Origin: Daphnia pulex | Taxonomy: Eukaryota > Arthropoda > Branchiopoda > Diplostraca > Daphniidae | Length of the DNA stretch: 64,000 nt | Direction of reading: 5' to 3' | NCBI RefSeq assembly: GCF_021134715.1 | Contig: NC_060024.1 | Span: 11,780,001-11,844,000 of the forward strand | Shown: positions 24,701 to 34,919 of the stretch, piece by piece | Layout: each line of letters starts with the position of its first letter | Position numbering within the stretch: the first letter of the stretch is position 1 | Position numbers and translations under genes: made by a program | Notes under the pieces: model-generated | The model's database searches: none | What the model was told of the DNA's origin: nothing | Seen by the model: the letters and a program-made list of their open reading frames with translations, nothing else

Positions 24701-27608
24701 TCGTCAAGCGCCCGTACAGAAACACATGGCCAGACAAGGATTGATGCAGCACGATTCCGGCAATGAGGAATCAGACAGCTTGCACAGTCTTTATCACTGT
24801 AATCATTATTAGAAATTATTATTTATGACGTAATAGAAAAAAAAAAAACTAACTCTCATCATTTCTTATTATTTTTGAAAAATTATCACAGCGGATGTCA
24901 TGCGCCGAGATGATTCATCCATCGACAGTCTGGAGCGAGAGCTGCTGGGTGACGGACTCGAACACGATCACCACCACGTCCATTCGATTCATTTGAGACG
25001 CGATAAAATGTCGGTGACCAACTTGTCCAGGGATTCCGGATTGACCCTTTCCGACACTCAACTCTACACACCCGACGAAGACATGGAAGAAGGCAGCGAG
25101 TCGTCGTCGTCGGGCCGTGGATCGGACCGTGACAAATCACGAAATGGTGGCGTTCAATTGCGATCCCGCTCGACCACAGCCTCGGCGACTATCGTGTCCA
25201 GCAGGGCTGATCAGACCCGCTCCATGTACTCTGTGCCGTCCATCCGCGGCAGCGAGAAAAATGGAATTGCAAACGGTTCGGTCCGTCTCTTGGACAGCTA
25301 CGGCAAGTTGAACGGCGGCCCGTCGAGCTACACGCCCGTTTACGATCATTCGCGACCGGATGCGATTTATCGCAAGATGTCGGACGACGCCGTCTACGCC
25401 GTGCCGAAAGCCACTCCGACCGTCGTCCTGGGCGAAGAATACCAGTCGGGTGGATCGCATTTCCAGCGGCAGGATTGGTTCAGGCGCAAGTCGCACAACC
25501 GGAAGCAATCCGGCGGAGTCAAGTTCGACTCGCCGCCCATGTCGGGAATGATGTTGCGTCGCAGCGCCTCTGACGAGAGCCTGGCCAACGTCAATCAGTC
25601 GTCGGAAATCCATTACCATCAGAATTACAAGAAACCGGCCGCTCACCGCAAGGGAAGGGCACCAGCTCCGCCCGTCGGAACCCGGATGACGATGGACTGT
25701 ATGGAACTGTCCCGTCGATCGAAATCCGACGCCAATTTGGACATGGAAGGCCTGCGCTTCTGCGTAGACGAACCGGACCGTCGAGTCAACGGGCACAAGA
25801 GCCCCAATTACTCGAGCGGATCCATCCGGCCGAGTCATTCCACGCCGCACATTACGGCCGAAGAGCAGGCCTCGACGGCCGATCGGTCATACGATTCCAG
25901 CACGCTCAGCGATGACGACTCGACTCCGCACGTTAGCCGATCGAATTCGCGAGGATCGAAAGACTATCGGGCCGTCAATTCCGCCTGGGAATCCACCTAC
26001 GGAGCGCTGACTGTCCCGGTTCCAGCTCCTATTCACATCATCGTTTCCCAAGATGGTACCGGATCGATCGTCTACCCCAACAGCAACGGAACACCGTCCA
26101 CCAAACACTCGAGCCGGACCAATACGGGAAGCAGCAGCAGCAGCTCTAGCCGGATGGCCACGACGTCGACTCCGCACCACGAACATCGATCGAGGCAAGC
26201 GGAGCGGCGGCCCGTCGTCAGTTGCGCACCTTCGTCCGGTTCGGCCTCTCGATCCTCGCACTACGTCGCGACGCCGCCCACCGGATCGAGCCGCTACGCC
26301 GATTACGACACTGTCATCTACGCCAGCAATGGCGGACGTCGCTCTCGTGAGCAGCAGGACACGAGTCTCTACTCCATTCACTCTAACGGCAGTGGATCGC
26401 TGAGTGGGACTCCGGATATTCCCAGTTATGAAGAGGCCATGATGAGCCGACGCCAGAGGCATCAGGGCACGCCAGTTACGGGCGGTACCAACTGGACGAC
26501 GTGGAAGGAGAAATCCAACAACAACAGCTTGATTCAGGTTCGCGCCTCGCCCATCCGCCTCAACAGCCAGCAGCCGGACGAATCCGGATGGGACGCCGAG
26601 GGCCACACCCCTCCGCCTTTGCCGCCCAAGAGCGATCCTATCCCGCCGCTTCCGCCCAAGCAGAAGATTCACCTGCGCTCGCACAATCCCGTGCGGATGC
26701 GGATCAATAATTCGGCGCAATCGCCGTCGTCGAGCCGAACGAGGCCCGTGACGATCCACATGGACGCTTCGATCCTGTCGAGTTTGGACGGAAGCGGATC
26801 GTCGAGTCCGACTCAGCCGCCGTCGCTTCCGCGCAAGGAGCGCAACCGCGGCAACAACGTGAGCGTCGTCTCGATCGAGAACAGCTACACTCCGCTGCAT
26901 CGCTCGTTCGCTTTCTCCACCCACAACCTCCGCACGGCCATGGAGAACAACGCCGGACGCGAGGAGTGGACTTCGACCAAAGAGGACGACCAGGAAGCCG
27001 AGCTGAGCGACCAGAGCGACAGGAGAGTGGACCAGGAGATCCAGACGTCCGGTCACTGGGCCCAGTTTTGCGAAATTGAAACGCAGACGTCGCTGTCGCC
27101 GCAACCCAGTCTGACTCCGTCGGCCTCCTCCGCCGACGAAGCGCCGCCGCCAAAGTTGACGGTGGGCCGCTACGAGAAGAACACGCGAGGCGTCAACAAC
27201 AGGCGACGGGAAGTGGCCGTGGAAACGGAGCGCAGCCGTCCCAGAACCAAAGACTCGTCCACCGGAAGGGATGGATTGGGGCTTCACCGATCTCACTCCC
27301 TCCCTCCGCTGGATAAAGTCTCGTCGGAAGACGGAACGGACGACGAAGACGTTGAGGAAGAGAAGCCAGATTTCCCGAGTACGCCGCAGCCGCAATCGCA
27401 GAGCTCCGCAACTAGTCAGGCACTCCGGCGGGCTGAAATCAGCTGGAGTGTCTCTCAACTACGGGCTCTCTTCAACGGCAATTCGAGCGTGTCGAGCGGT
27501 TCCAGCATTCCGCCACCGTATCGCTCTCCTCCTGCTCACCAGCAGCAGCAGCAGACGCGACAGCGGTCCGAATCAACCGACAGTTACGGAGAGGAATCCT
27601 ACGTTTGA
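12711..27608 (+). CDS. ARHGAP20-like: ARHGAP20-like Rho regulator, partial: DH tail, PH, RA, RhoGAP
   Basis: Ten exons join in consistent phase: 12711-12821, 16856-16957, 20084-20371, 20503-20726, 22343-22469, 22904-23280, 23410-23973, 24132-24423, 24585-24798 and 24892-27608 (TGA), giving 1,671 visible residues. The first two exons read as the last helices of a DH (RhoGEF) domain (IQRLASYERYFQ, then LVKRCEEEINQ). Exons 3-5 carry a PH domain (RDRHLFLFNDLLLIAK, FVIGWPPSVNLVATF) very like vertebrate ARHGAP20. Exon 6 is a Ras-association domain (PYPLIGHELPFAIKM). Exons 7-8 form the RhoGAP domain, with the arginine finger in GIFRKSAN and the ASNLAVCVGPSLL motif. The 902-residue tail is Ser-rich and probably disordered, with PPLPPK motifs, PPPY and a C-terminal ESYV. 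The RhoGAP part should stimulate GTP hydrolysis by a Rho-family GTPase; the RA domain suggests control by a Ras/Rap protein. The 5' end is missing. Family assignment is strong; GEF activity is untested. Confidence 0.88.
12822..16855 (+). other. Intron 1 of the visible ARHGAP20-like gene
   Basis: This 4 kb intron runs from GTGAGT to a TTTGCAG acceptor. Most of it is pyrimidine tracts and simple repeats, for example AC at 16,194-16,214 and GTT at 16,695-16,718. One stretch, 14,514-14,774, has better codon composition and is listed separately as a candidate alternative exon. No recognisable RNA gene or transposase was seen. Confidence 0.7.
14664..14774 (+). CDS. Candidate alternative 5' exon (weak)
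   Basis: An ATG at 14,664 opens 37 codons reading MHKVNETLDEVWPVDPP onward to SSLDW, followed by a possible GTAGTT donor. It ends in phase 0, which matches the exon at 16,856. No known domain is recognised. The frame stays open upstream to 14,514 through a Cys-rich low-complexity stretch. It may be an alternative N-terminus or simply a chance open frame inside the intron. Confidence 0.18.
16958..20083 (+). other. Intron 2 of the visible ARHGAP20-like gene
   Basis: This intron runs from a GTCAGT donor to a TTTTGTAG acceptor. It contains poly-T and poly-G tracts (G-run near 18,468), a GAA repeat at 19,135-19,160 and a GACC repeat at about 19,732-19,752. I see no coding exon or RNA gene in it. 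Confidence 0.7.
20727..22342 (+). other. Intron between the two PH-domain exons
   Basis: The 1.6 kb intron splits the PH domain after ATF and joins phase 2 to phase 2 without needing a microexon. It contains homopolymer runs and, near its 3' end, the candidate alternative first exon at 21,904-22,145. Nothing else coding is supportable. Confidence 0.7.
21904..22145 (+). CDS. Candidate alternative first exon of the ARHGAP20-like gene
   Basis: An ATG at 21,904 begins 80 codons plus two bases with non-repetitive, coding-like composition: MKKLWRKMVCRSASSF, then a Ser/Arg-rich stretch ending CVDGHA. A GTATGG donor follows at 22,146. The exon ends in phase 2, the phase required by the exon at 22,343, so an in-frame transcript could start here. 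It would skip the DH part and the first half of the PH domain but keep RA, RhoGAP and the tail. The TG-rich stretch just upstream could be promoter sequence. The donor is only moderate and no domain is recognised, so this is an inference from frame, composition and phase. Confidence 0.4.
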
Positions 27609-28960
27609 CCATCAAACATTTAACATTCCTGGAAGGAAGGAGGACCCGATCAAAATGAGATGATTTAATTTTTGTTTTTCCCCAGCACGAGAGAGAGCGT
27701 TGCGTACTACGGTTCTGTTCTCTCAATCCCGCCCACCACACCCTGTACACTTGAGAAGAAAAATGGAAGGGATGAACAGTTTGAGTTTATTCTGCCGCTC
27801 CTCGTTCGAGATTATTCGCTTCAACATTTGCTCCATTATCTACAGTAGAACGTGCTGCAAATATACATTATACATATATACATAAAAGTACATATTACAT
27901 ACATACATACACACCATGCATATACAATTTTTTATATGAGATGTCATTCTGCTCAACATAATTCTTGAGAGGAAAGAAACCCACCCCACATGCTTCCAAC
28001 CAAGCACAGGTTTTGTACATACAGAACAGCAGCTATTTCGGTTTATCCGTCTCAAACAAACAAAAAATTCAAAAAAAAAATAATAACTGCCTTTTTTTTT
28101 ATAGAAAATGATTCCACAGGGGCTATCCCTATTATTATTATTATTATTTACCGTTTCCCCCTCCCCCCAATTTTTTCGTATTGAGTTTCATAATTTAAAA
28201 TGGTGTCCACCAAGTGTGGAATCTCGACGTAGGAGAGCTTTTGTTCTTTGTTCTTTGAATTGAATGGCTGAAAATATGCAAAAGTGCACTTCATTCTTGT
28301 ACAATATGTTCTACCTTTGTCATCTGTGTAACTCTTCTAAATACACAATCCTTATTTCCATTTTTAAACAATTTTTGACTTTATTGAATGTTGCCTGGAG
28401 AACAAAGCAATCTGAAAGATAATATATATCATTCAAAGTTCAGACTTGTGACGAAGTATCAAGTCTAAAAATATCTGATAAAAATTAAGGAAGGCCAAGG
28501 GTATGTAAAATCAATCTGATAAAACCGACGAAGGATAACAAGTTTTCCATCCTTTTTTTTTGTGTTACTATCAGACTTTGGTCTTTCAACGGTTGCGCAG
28601 GGTTGGCGTATTTGGCTCAGTGCAGCGAACTGCGGCTTGTTGTTATCACGCAGTCTTTTTTTTTATTATTATTTTCGTGTTTCTTGGCTCTTGGCATCAC
28701 TAACCATGACGAAGCATATTTTTTCATATGGTTCTACCCGGGGGCCCTGTTGGCTTTACTGAGTAATGCAAAATAGGACTGGTTTTACCAGTTATTCTGT
28801 TTCTAAAACTGTTCGAAGGAATCGAAAACTTAACAATTCGTTAAAATAGCAATACTCGCATTCTATATTCAGATTCCAACACTTTTCTTCCGAGCTATAT
28901 AATAGACTAAATACGCAAAGGCACTGGCTTACAAAAGAAAAGTCGACTTTCTTCTAGTCA
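27609..28960. other. 3' UTR of ARHGAP20-like gene and intergenic DNA
   Basis: The sequence after the TGA at 27,606-27,608 becomes AT-rich. It has a CATA/TATA-type run at about 27,860-27,910 and an ATT repeat at 28,132-28,149. No canonical AATAAA was found close downstream, so the transcript end is not placed. The last few hundred bases are the likely upstream region of Keap1 and include the first ARE-like motif. Confidence 0.5.
28706..28715 (+). promoter_or_regulatory. ARE/CncC-Maf-like site 1 upstream of Keap1
   Basis: The bases ATGACGAAGC fit the antioxidant response element core RTGACnnnGC bound by Nrf2/CncC with small Maf proteins. The site lies about 820 bp upstream of the Keap1 start codon. 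An identical site occurs at 29,264. Motif match only; binding is inferred. Confidence 0.35.
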
Positions 28961-29101
28961 TTACAGCACGAGCGCGCGGCTAATTTAGTCCGTCAAGATC
29001 GGTGAAATAAAATTATTTATCGATTTATTCGAAAACTTGTTCGCTGTATAATAACGCGAAGAAATCCCCGTGAAGTGCAAAGTAGTTCACGCTTCGCAGA
29101 G

Positions 29102-29439
29102 GTGAGTTGTTTATCGTTTATTCGAATTAAGTCGACTTGGCTCTGGCAGGTAGTCTACTAGGTAGTCGACTTTTATCTCGAACGTAGCAGTCGAAACTCG
29201 AAGTCGAATGTTGATAACCGCGTGCTTGGACGAGGGCGAAGGATAAGTTTACGTCTGTTAAGCATGACGAAGCATTAATAATATCCTCGTACCTGAAAAC
29301 AGCTGTGTTTCCACAGCTCTGCCTGTCAGGCTTCAGTATATTTTGTAGTAAAATGTGTTTAACTGAAATCATCCAGAAATGTTTCAACATTGTTTGATGT
29401 TTAATAGTGACATTATTTCTTTGTCTGTGAAATACTTAG
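29102..29439 (+). other. Proposed 5' UTR intron of Keap1
   Basis: A strong donor (GCAGAG then GTGAGT) at 29,102 and a CTTAG acceptor ending at 29,439 bracket this stretch. It would place a non-coding first exon ending at 29,101; its 5' limit is not visible. Confidence 0.45.
29264..29273 (+). promoter_or_regulatory. ARE/CncC-Maf-like site 2, in the Keap1 5' UTR intron
   Basis: This second ATGACGAAGC shares the 13-mer CATGACGAAGCAT with the site at 28,706, while the flanks differ. It falls inside the proposed 5' UTR intron, 260 bp before the start codon. Confidence 0.35.
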
Positions 29440-29525
29440 GAAAGGGGAGAAGACATTGTCAGAAACAAACGATTCAAACCGAATTCTTTATGGTTCTTCG
29501 AAAAGTGCGATTGTTTTAGTTCACA

Positions 29526-31989
29526 ATGGACAGCAATCCTGGTTGTTCAGGATTTTCACAATGCTGGAAAATACGATCACAATGCAACCAGTCTTCCAGC
29601 GATCAGAGCTTTGCCTCAGGTTTAGACCCTGCATCATACACATTCGCTGCTCAGGGAGAAATGAAATGCTGCATCAAATCATACCAATATGATCTGCTAA
29701 AGGTATATACAATTTTTGTAATACTTATTTGACATGTCAATTTCTCAAAAGTTGTCATATCACAGAACTAATTCGTAACCTCATTTCTTTCAGAGTTTGT
29801 ATGTGATGAAGCATAATCAGATGTTGACAGATGTTAGGCTAGATGTTGTTAACGAAACCTTTCACGCTCACAAAATAGTATTGGCTGCTGCTAGCCCGTA
29901 CTTTAAAGGTAATACATTATCACAGTTAATTCAATTAAAAACTGTCAAATAATACAATTTTATATTAGCCATGTTTACAAGTGGTCTCAGAGAAAAGGAT
30001 GCATCTGTCGTTAAATTGCAAGGAGTGTGCCCAACTGTGATGAACAAACTTCTTACTTTCATCTACACTGGTGAAATTGTTATAAACCAATTAGTTGTCT
30101 GCCAGTTACTTCCCACAGCAAATATGCTGCAGGTACATGGCTCAATGTAAACTTATTTACGAGACATAGTACTTAATTACTTTTTCATTTCATTGTTTAG
30201 GTATCCCCGGTGATTCAAGCCTGTTGCACCTTCCTTGAAAACCAATTAGACCCAAGTAATGCCCTTGGTATTGCAGCATTTGCTGAACAGCACCATTGTA
30301 GTAATTTATACAAAGCTGCAAATGAATTCATTGATCAACATTTTATTCAGGTATGAATTTAAACAAAAAAAAAATAAATGCTTTGAAGTACAAATCAACA
30401 GTGCCTTTTAAAAATGAAAAAATCTTGCCAATTTCAGGTTTGTCAGGAGGAGGAATTCTTACAGTTGAGTTCTTGTCAGTTAGTGGCTCTAATTCGACGC
30501 GACCATTTGAATGTTAGAGAGGAAAGAGATGTATACAACGCCGTTCTAAAGGTGAAGCATTTAATGAATGCTCATGCATTTGCCTACTTCACATTGTAGT
30601 TTTATGCTTTAGTGGGTTCGAAGTAACGAGGAGCATCGACGGCCCAAAATGGAGGACATTTTAGGCGCTGTTCGCTGTCATTACCTCTCGCCCAGTTTTC
30701 TAAAAGATCAGATGAAGAATTGTGATATATTAAGAAAGGTAAATTGCATACGGTAATCTAAACTGACCAGTTTGTAACTTAATTTTTTTAAATCTTTGGT
30801 TTACAGGTACCAGCCTGCCGCGAACATTTAGCAAAAATTTTCCAGGAATTATCCCTTCATAAATCACCGTGTGTACCGCAGAGAACTCCATCAGCTCCTT
30901 GTGTCCTTTATATTGTCGCTGGCTTCTCACGCCGTTCGCTTAACCTTTTTGAAGCCTTCTCAGTCAGCGAAAACAAGTGGCTAACACTCCCACCTTTACC
31001 TAAATCTCTTTCTGGTCTTGGAGGAGCTTTTCTACGTAAAAAAAAAAAAAATCTATATATATGCTTCGAAAATATGAACTGTCTTTTTTTTTTTTACATA
31101 GGAGGAATGCTGTATGCCGTTGGTGGCCGAGAAAATATTCCGGATGCGTTGGGTCATAGTGGCTATGTAAACGCTTACGATCCTGTTACGAGCACTTGGC
31201 ATTCGCGTGCCGATTTACTTCAAACTAGGCATCGAGCTGGTTTAGCAGTCCTGGACGGCTATCTTTATGCCGTTGGAGGAGCTTCAGGGAAAACGGATTT
31301 GGACACTGTCGAACGCTATAATCCTGAAAGAGATCAATGGGAACTGGTTGCAGCTATGAATACAGCTCGTGTCGGAGTATCAGCAGCTGTTGTCAATCGA
31401 CTTCTGTACGCTATAGGAGGATTTCACGGTGTTGATCGGTTTAAATCCGTGGAATGCTTCCACCCCGAGAAAAATGAATGGTTATTTGTTAGGTAATGTA
31501 TTGTTTGGGAATTCTTTTGACTCTTCTGATTTGAAACTAATTTTTGTGTATTTATGTTATAGCGCCATGAATCAGGAACGAAGTGGAGCCGGAGTGGTAG
31601 CTGTTGGGCAGTATATTTATGTGGCTGGCGGGATGGGCTTATCTGGACAACTTAGCTCATTTGAACGATACGATACAGAAAAGGATATTTGGACCCAATT
31701 GAGCCCAATGTTGACAGCTAGAAGCGCGCTCACCTTAGCAGTCTTAGATAAACAAATTTATGCCATGGGAGGGTAATTTGACATAGTCTGTAGTGTTAAA
31801 AAAAAAGCTTTCAACTAATCATTCATTTACTCATTTAGATTCAATGGGACCAGTGTCGTCGATACAGTTGAAATTTATAATCTTGAAACTGATCAGTGGC
31901 GGGTTGGCCCTCCACTAAGTTGCCCACGATCAGGTCATGCGACTGCAGTTTTTTGCTCTCCATGTTCTGCGCATTCGACACAGTGTTGA
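29526..31989 (+). CDS. Keap1: Keap1, BTB-BACK-Kelch substrate adaptor of CUL3
   Basis: Ten coding exons in matching phase encode 608 residues (human KEAP1 has 624): 29526-29702, 29794-29908, 29969-30132, 30201-30350, 30438-30551, 30613-30738, 30807-31035, 31102-31492, 31563-31772 and 31839-31989. Order: BTB (about 60-170, [20 protein letters not shown]), BACK (about 180-290, [10 protein letters not shown]), six Kelch blades (about 310-600). By remembered alignment the Nrf2-pocket residues R380, N382, R415, R483, S363, S508, S555 and S602 are kept, whereas Tyr334, 525 and 572 are Phe, Met and Phe. Sensor cysteines matching 273, 288 and 297 are C262, C277 and C286; the Cys151 position is Val140. 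In known biology Keap1 recruits CncC/Nrf2 to CUL3 for degradation, and electrophiles block this. AATAAA at 32,112-32,117 is a likely poly(A) signal. Confidence 0.95.
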
Positions 31990-32111
31990 TACTACTCATT
32001 GAAAGCCTTTAGATATTTCTCTAAACATAGATCCAGTCACGTGGTTTATGCATTAAGTGGTTGAATGAAGATTTGTTTGTACATATCCACATTTGTGTAC
32101 ATAATATTGAA

Positions 32112-32117
32112 AATAAA
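32112..32117 (+). terminator. Likely poly(A) signal of Keap1
   Basis: An AATAAA lies 123 bp after the Keap1 stop codon, a normal distance for a short 3' UTR. Confidence 0.5.
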
Positions 32118-32196
32118 ATAGGGTGTCTGATGTGCCCACGTTACGCAGTGTTCAGTATATATTTGAACTCGTTTGAAAGCGCGAAACTTGACTTGG

Positions 32197-32282
32197 TTGA
32201 ATTTGCCATGCGTGTCAGGAAGAGATGGGACTATATGAGTTGAATTTGCCATGCGTGTCAGGAAGAGATGGGACTATATGAG
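32197..32282. repeat. Tandem duplication of a 43 bp unit
   Basis: The unit starting TTGAATTTGCCATGCGTGTC occurs twice head to tail (32,197 and 32,240) with no mismatch seen. It lies just beyond the Keap1 poly(A) signal. The perfect identity suggests a recent slip or duplication. Confidence 0.9.
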
Positions 32283-32340
32283 TGAACTTTTTCAAAATTT
32301 GAACAGTTGAGAGTTAACTTTTAACGAGCTTTATTTTGAG

Positions 32341-32605
32341 TGTGAGCGGACAGTTTTTATGTTTCTTTTAAACGTTTCTTCTTTCTGGCGCTAGACAGCA
32401 TACTAACATAGCCTTTCATTTTCCACTGTAAGAAGCATCAGTTTAGTTACGTTTATGCAGTCCACTATAACAAGCATTTTTAGTAACGTTTTCTTTGCAC
32501 ATCTCTGAAGAAATTTCTCGCTTCCACTATAACGAAATTTTGGGTGATAACTGCCAGTTTCGGTTTCATCAACAAAGCTCACTTGTTAGAATTTTAATCA
32601 TGTGA
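32341..32605 (+). repeat. Inverted repeat arm A (diverged)
   Basis: This segment matches the reverse complement of 37,264-37,480 over most of its length with gaps. Shared blocks include CTGAAGAAATTTCTCGCT and CAAAGCTCACTTGTTAGA. Arm A has an extra stretch of about 35 bp. It may be one copy of a dispersed element or one arm of a large diverged inverted repeat. No transposase is visible between the arms. Confidence 0.75.
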
Positions 32606-32613
32606 AAGGGTTG

Positions 32614-32626
32614 TCACTAGGTGGCA
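32614..32626 (+). promoter_or_regulatory. CTCF-like motif (weak)
   Basis: TCACTAGGTGGCA resembles the CTCF core (AGGTGGC). It lacks the final GC of the insect core AGGTGGCGC, so it is the weakest of the four such motifs in the window. Confidence 0.2.
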
Positions 32627-32715
32627 AAATATTTCAGTGTGTTTAGGGATTGAACTATTCAGCATTAAGTGTGTTTGGGGGTGGTCACCATAGATTTGAG
32701 ACCAGAAACAATTTT

Positions 32716-34260
32716 TCACTCTTTTTCTTCCGAGACGCTGACCGAGAAGGTTGCTGCGGCGCCTAGCCATCATTGCTGGGTACTTTCTTTCCCGACTTAG
32801 TTCTTCATAAAAAAAGGTAATTCCTATTTTAATTCTTAATGTTTTCTACGGTTAATTTACGGGTAACATGGCCTTAAATTTATACTAGCTAATTCAATGT
32901 GGCCATGCTTGTCGTACACTTGTTTAAAATGTCGCCTCTTGCTGCATGTTGTACGTTTCGTCACATGTCAAAGTACTTTAGAACAGTACAAGTAAAAATG
33001 TTGAGTAACTTAATAATCCTAACTCCTAAAACTTTGTTCACATATTGAAATTCTGTAGCCTAATTGAGTTTCTGATAGAAATTGAGCTTTTTATTAATTA
33101 CCAATTACTAAACATTTGTTATCTAAAGATACACATTAGTTGAAAATATTTTCTGTGATTTTATAAGAGAATTATTTCAGGCGAAAGATGAACTTGAATT
33201 AAGCTTGCGAAAACATGGATTTTGAATAATTTGAAAAGTTACTTTTACTCATCTAATTTATTTTTTGACAGGTTAGACGTTGGTGGAGATTTTTCTCGAT
33301 GTGCAGTGCCAAGTCAACAGAATGCCTCTGTGATGTATCACGTTGTGAGATGAAAATGGAAAGAAAACAGGAAATCTGAAATGGTAACAATCTACATAAA
33401 AAACGCCTTGTGTTGGGTTTGCATTTTGCTTAAATTGTAGTCTGTGTTCCTTGCTTAGAAATAACTTGAGTTGGGTATAAAACTTTGATTTAGACTACAT
33501 TTGACAATTACTAACTTTTTCAAATAAGAGCCTTTGTGAAAAGATTTTCATCAGCTTATGAAAAGTTACAAACAATAGCTTTTCTTTAACAGAACTGAAT
33601 ATCCCTTCTTTTTGTTTGAAAATGTTCTTGGTTAACTTGTGTTCTTTTGCTTTGTTAGATTCCTGGGTCAATTTGGTGTTGAAGGTGATAATGGTGCTGA
33701 GGTCTCGTGTGCTGTGGTGTGGCAGTCATTTTCTGATTGAGAGATGCACTGATATGGAGCTTCTGCAGGCTTGCAGTTCAACATCAGACTTCAATTTATC
33801 ATGTTGGTGTCCATGCAAAGTTGAGCTGTTGTGCAAAATAGTTGGTGTTGTCTGATGGCTGTCTGGCATTTTGTTGGTGTGTTCTCCTACTACCTGTTCC
33901 CATGTTGAGGTAATGTTGGATGAATAGTTTTATTCAATTATTGACTTGTAACTAAATCTCCGTTCTCGTTTCAGTTCAATCGTACGTCGCCGTTCCAGAC
34001 TTAACCTGTTGGTGAAGCTAAGAAGAGACTGCTGAACTTCAAGAGATTGATAAATTATTTAGCTTAGATAATTTGCAAATGCATATCTGTTCTCTCTTTC
34101 CCCAAGTAAACAAATTTTCCTCTGGCTATAGTTGTGTGAATTGCAATGAGACCACGAAAATGTTATGAACTGACTAACCCTACTGTTTCCGTAACAAGTC
34201 TGAACCTTTCGCTCTTAATCAATGACATTACCTCTTTAAAAAGAAATAAATAATTGAAAC
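32716..34260 (+). ncRNA. Candidate spliced non-coding transcript, plus strand
   Basis: Splice signals suggest exons ending at 32,816, then 33272-33383, 33659-33909 and 33975 to about 34,260, with GT donors and pyrimidine-AG acceptors at each junction and AATAAA at 34,245-34,250. A pyrimidine-rich CTTTTTCTTCCG near 32,720 could mark the 5' end. No exon carries a convincing protein frame; the longest in exon 2 is 26 codons. I looked for C/D and H/ACA snoRNA boxes in the introns and found none I would defend. The transcript is inferred from splice-site order alone. Confidence 0.35.
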
Positions 34261-34919
34261 CTAAAATTTTGCCTGCTGTTTTCTTTATTAAATTATAAAA
34301 CTTCCATACAAATATTATTCTTCTTTAATATATTTAAAAAAGTAAACAATTTCCAGCCCAAATTTTTGTTAAATTTATAATTCCGTAAAAACAACCACCA
34401 TTTATTATTTTTACTAAGTCTTTTTCGCAAAAAATTGGCGATGTTCTTTTATCCCAAAGTTTTTTTTATTTATAAAATTGAAATAATTTTTATATTTTTA
34501 ATTTTTTTATTTATTTTAACAATAACCACATATATTTTATGGCCCCCAGGGAGGGGGGGGGCCTGTGACTTTCCCAACCGCGATAATAACATGTGCCGTT
34601 ATTATTTTGTTGGTGCAGAAAGCCGGAATTTAATCTAGCAGTTTTCGACTATGTCAAATCTGACATGGGGTCAGATTGCCACAATCGTATACTGCACAAG
34701 TAAACAGACAAAAGATGAAACCAATTCAAGTCAGCAACTCACTGGCAGAGCAAAACCACAAATAAAAACGAATAAAAATATTTAAAGTCAGCAACACGGG
34801 ATACCACTTGCAAAGCAAACCACACATATGAAAACAGTTAAAATTTTGAAGTCAGCAACTTGGAAAGATTCTGGCACAGCTACTTCGTTATAACAGTTCC
34901 AGCACAGCTACTTCTGGAT

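Noticed and set aside
25137..25850. 237-codon minus-strand frame
   Set aside because: A shadow of the same GC-rich exon, with no independent support.
25887..27458. 523-codon open frame on the minus strand
   Set aside because: It lies antisense to the last exon of the Rho regulator. Its Arg/Val-rich composition is what the reverse strand of Ser/Arg/Gly codons gives, and it has no recognisable domain or splice context.
32869..32906. H/ACA-like hairpin with ATGGCC and GGCCAT arms
   Set aside because: Six-base arms alone are expected by chance, and no H or ACA boxes are correctly placed.
33272..33383. Box C/D snoRNA-like GTGATGT and TCTGA
   Set aside because: The C box does not match, there is no terminal stem, and the stretch lies in a proposed exon, not an intron.
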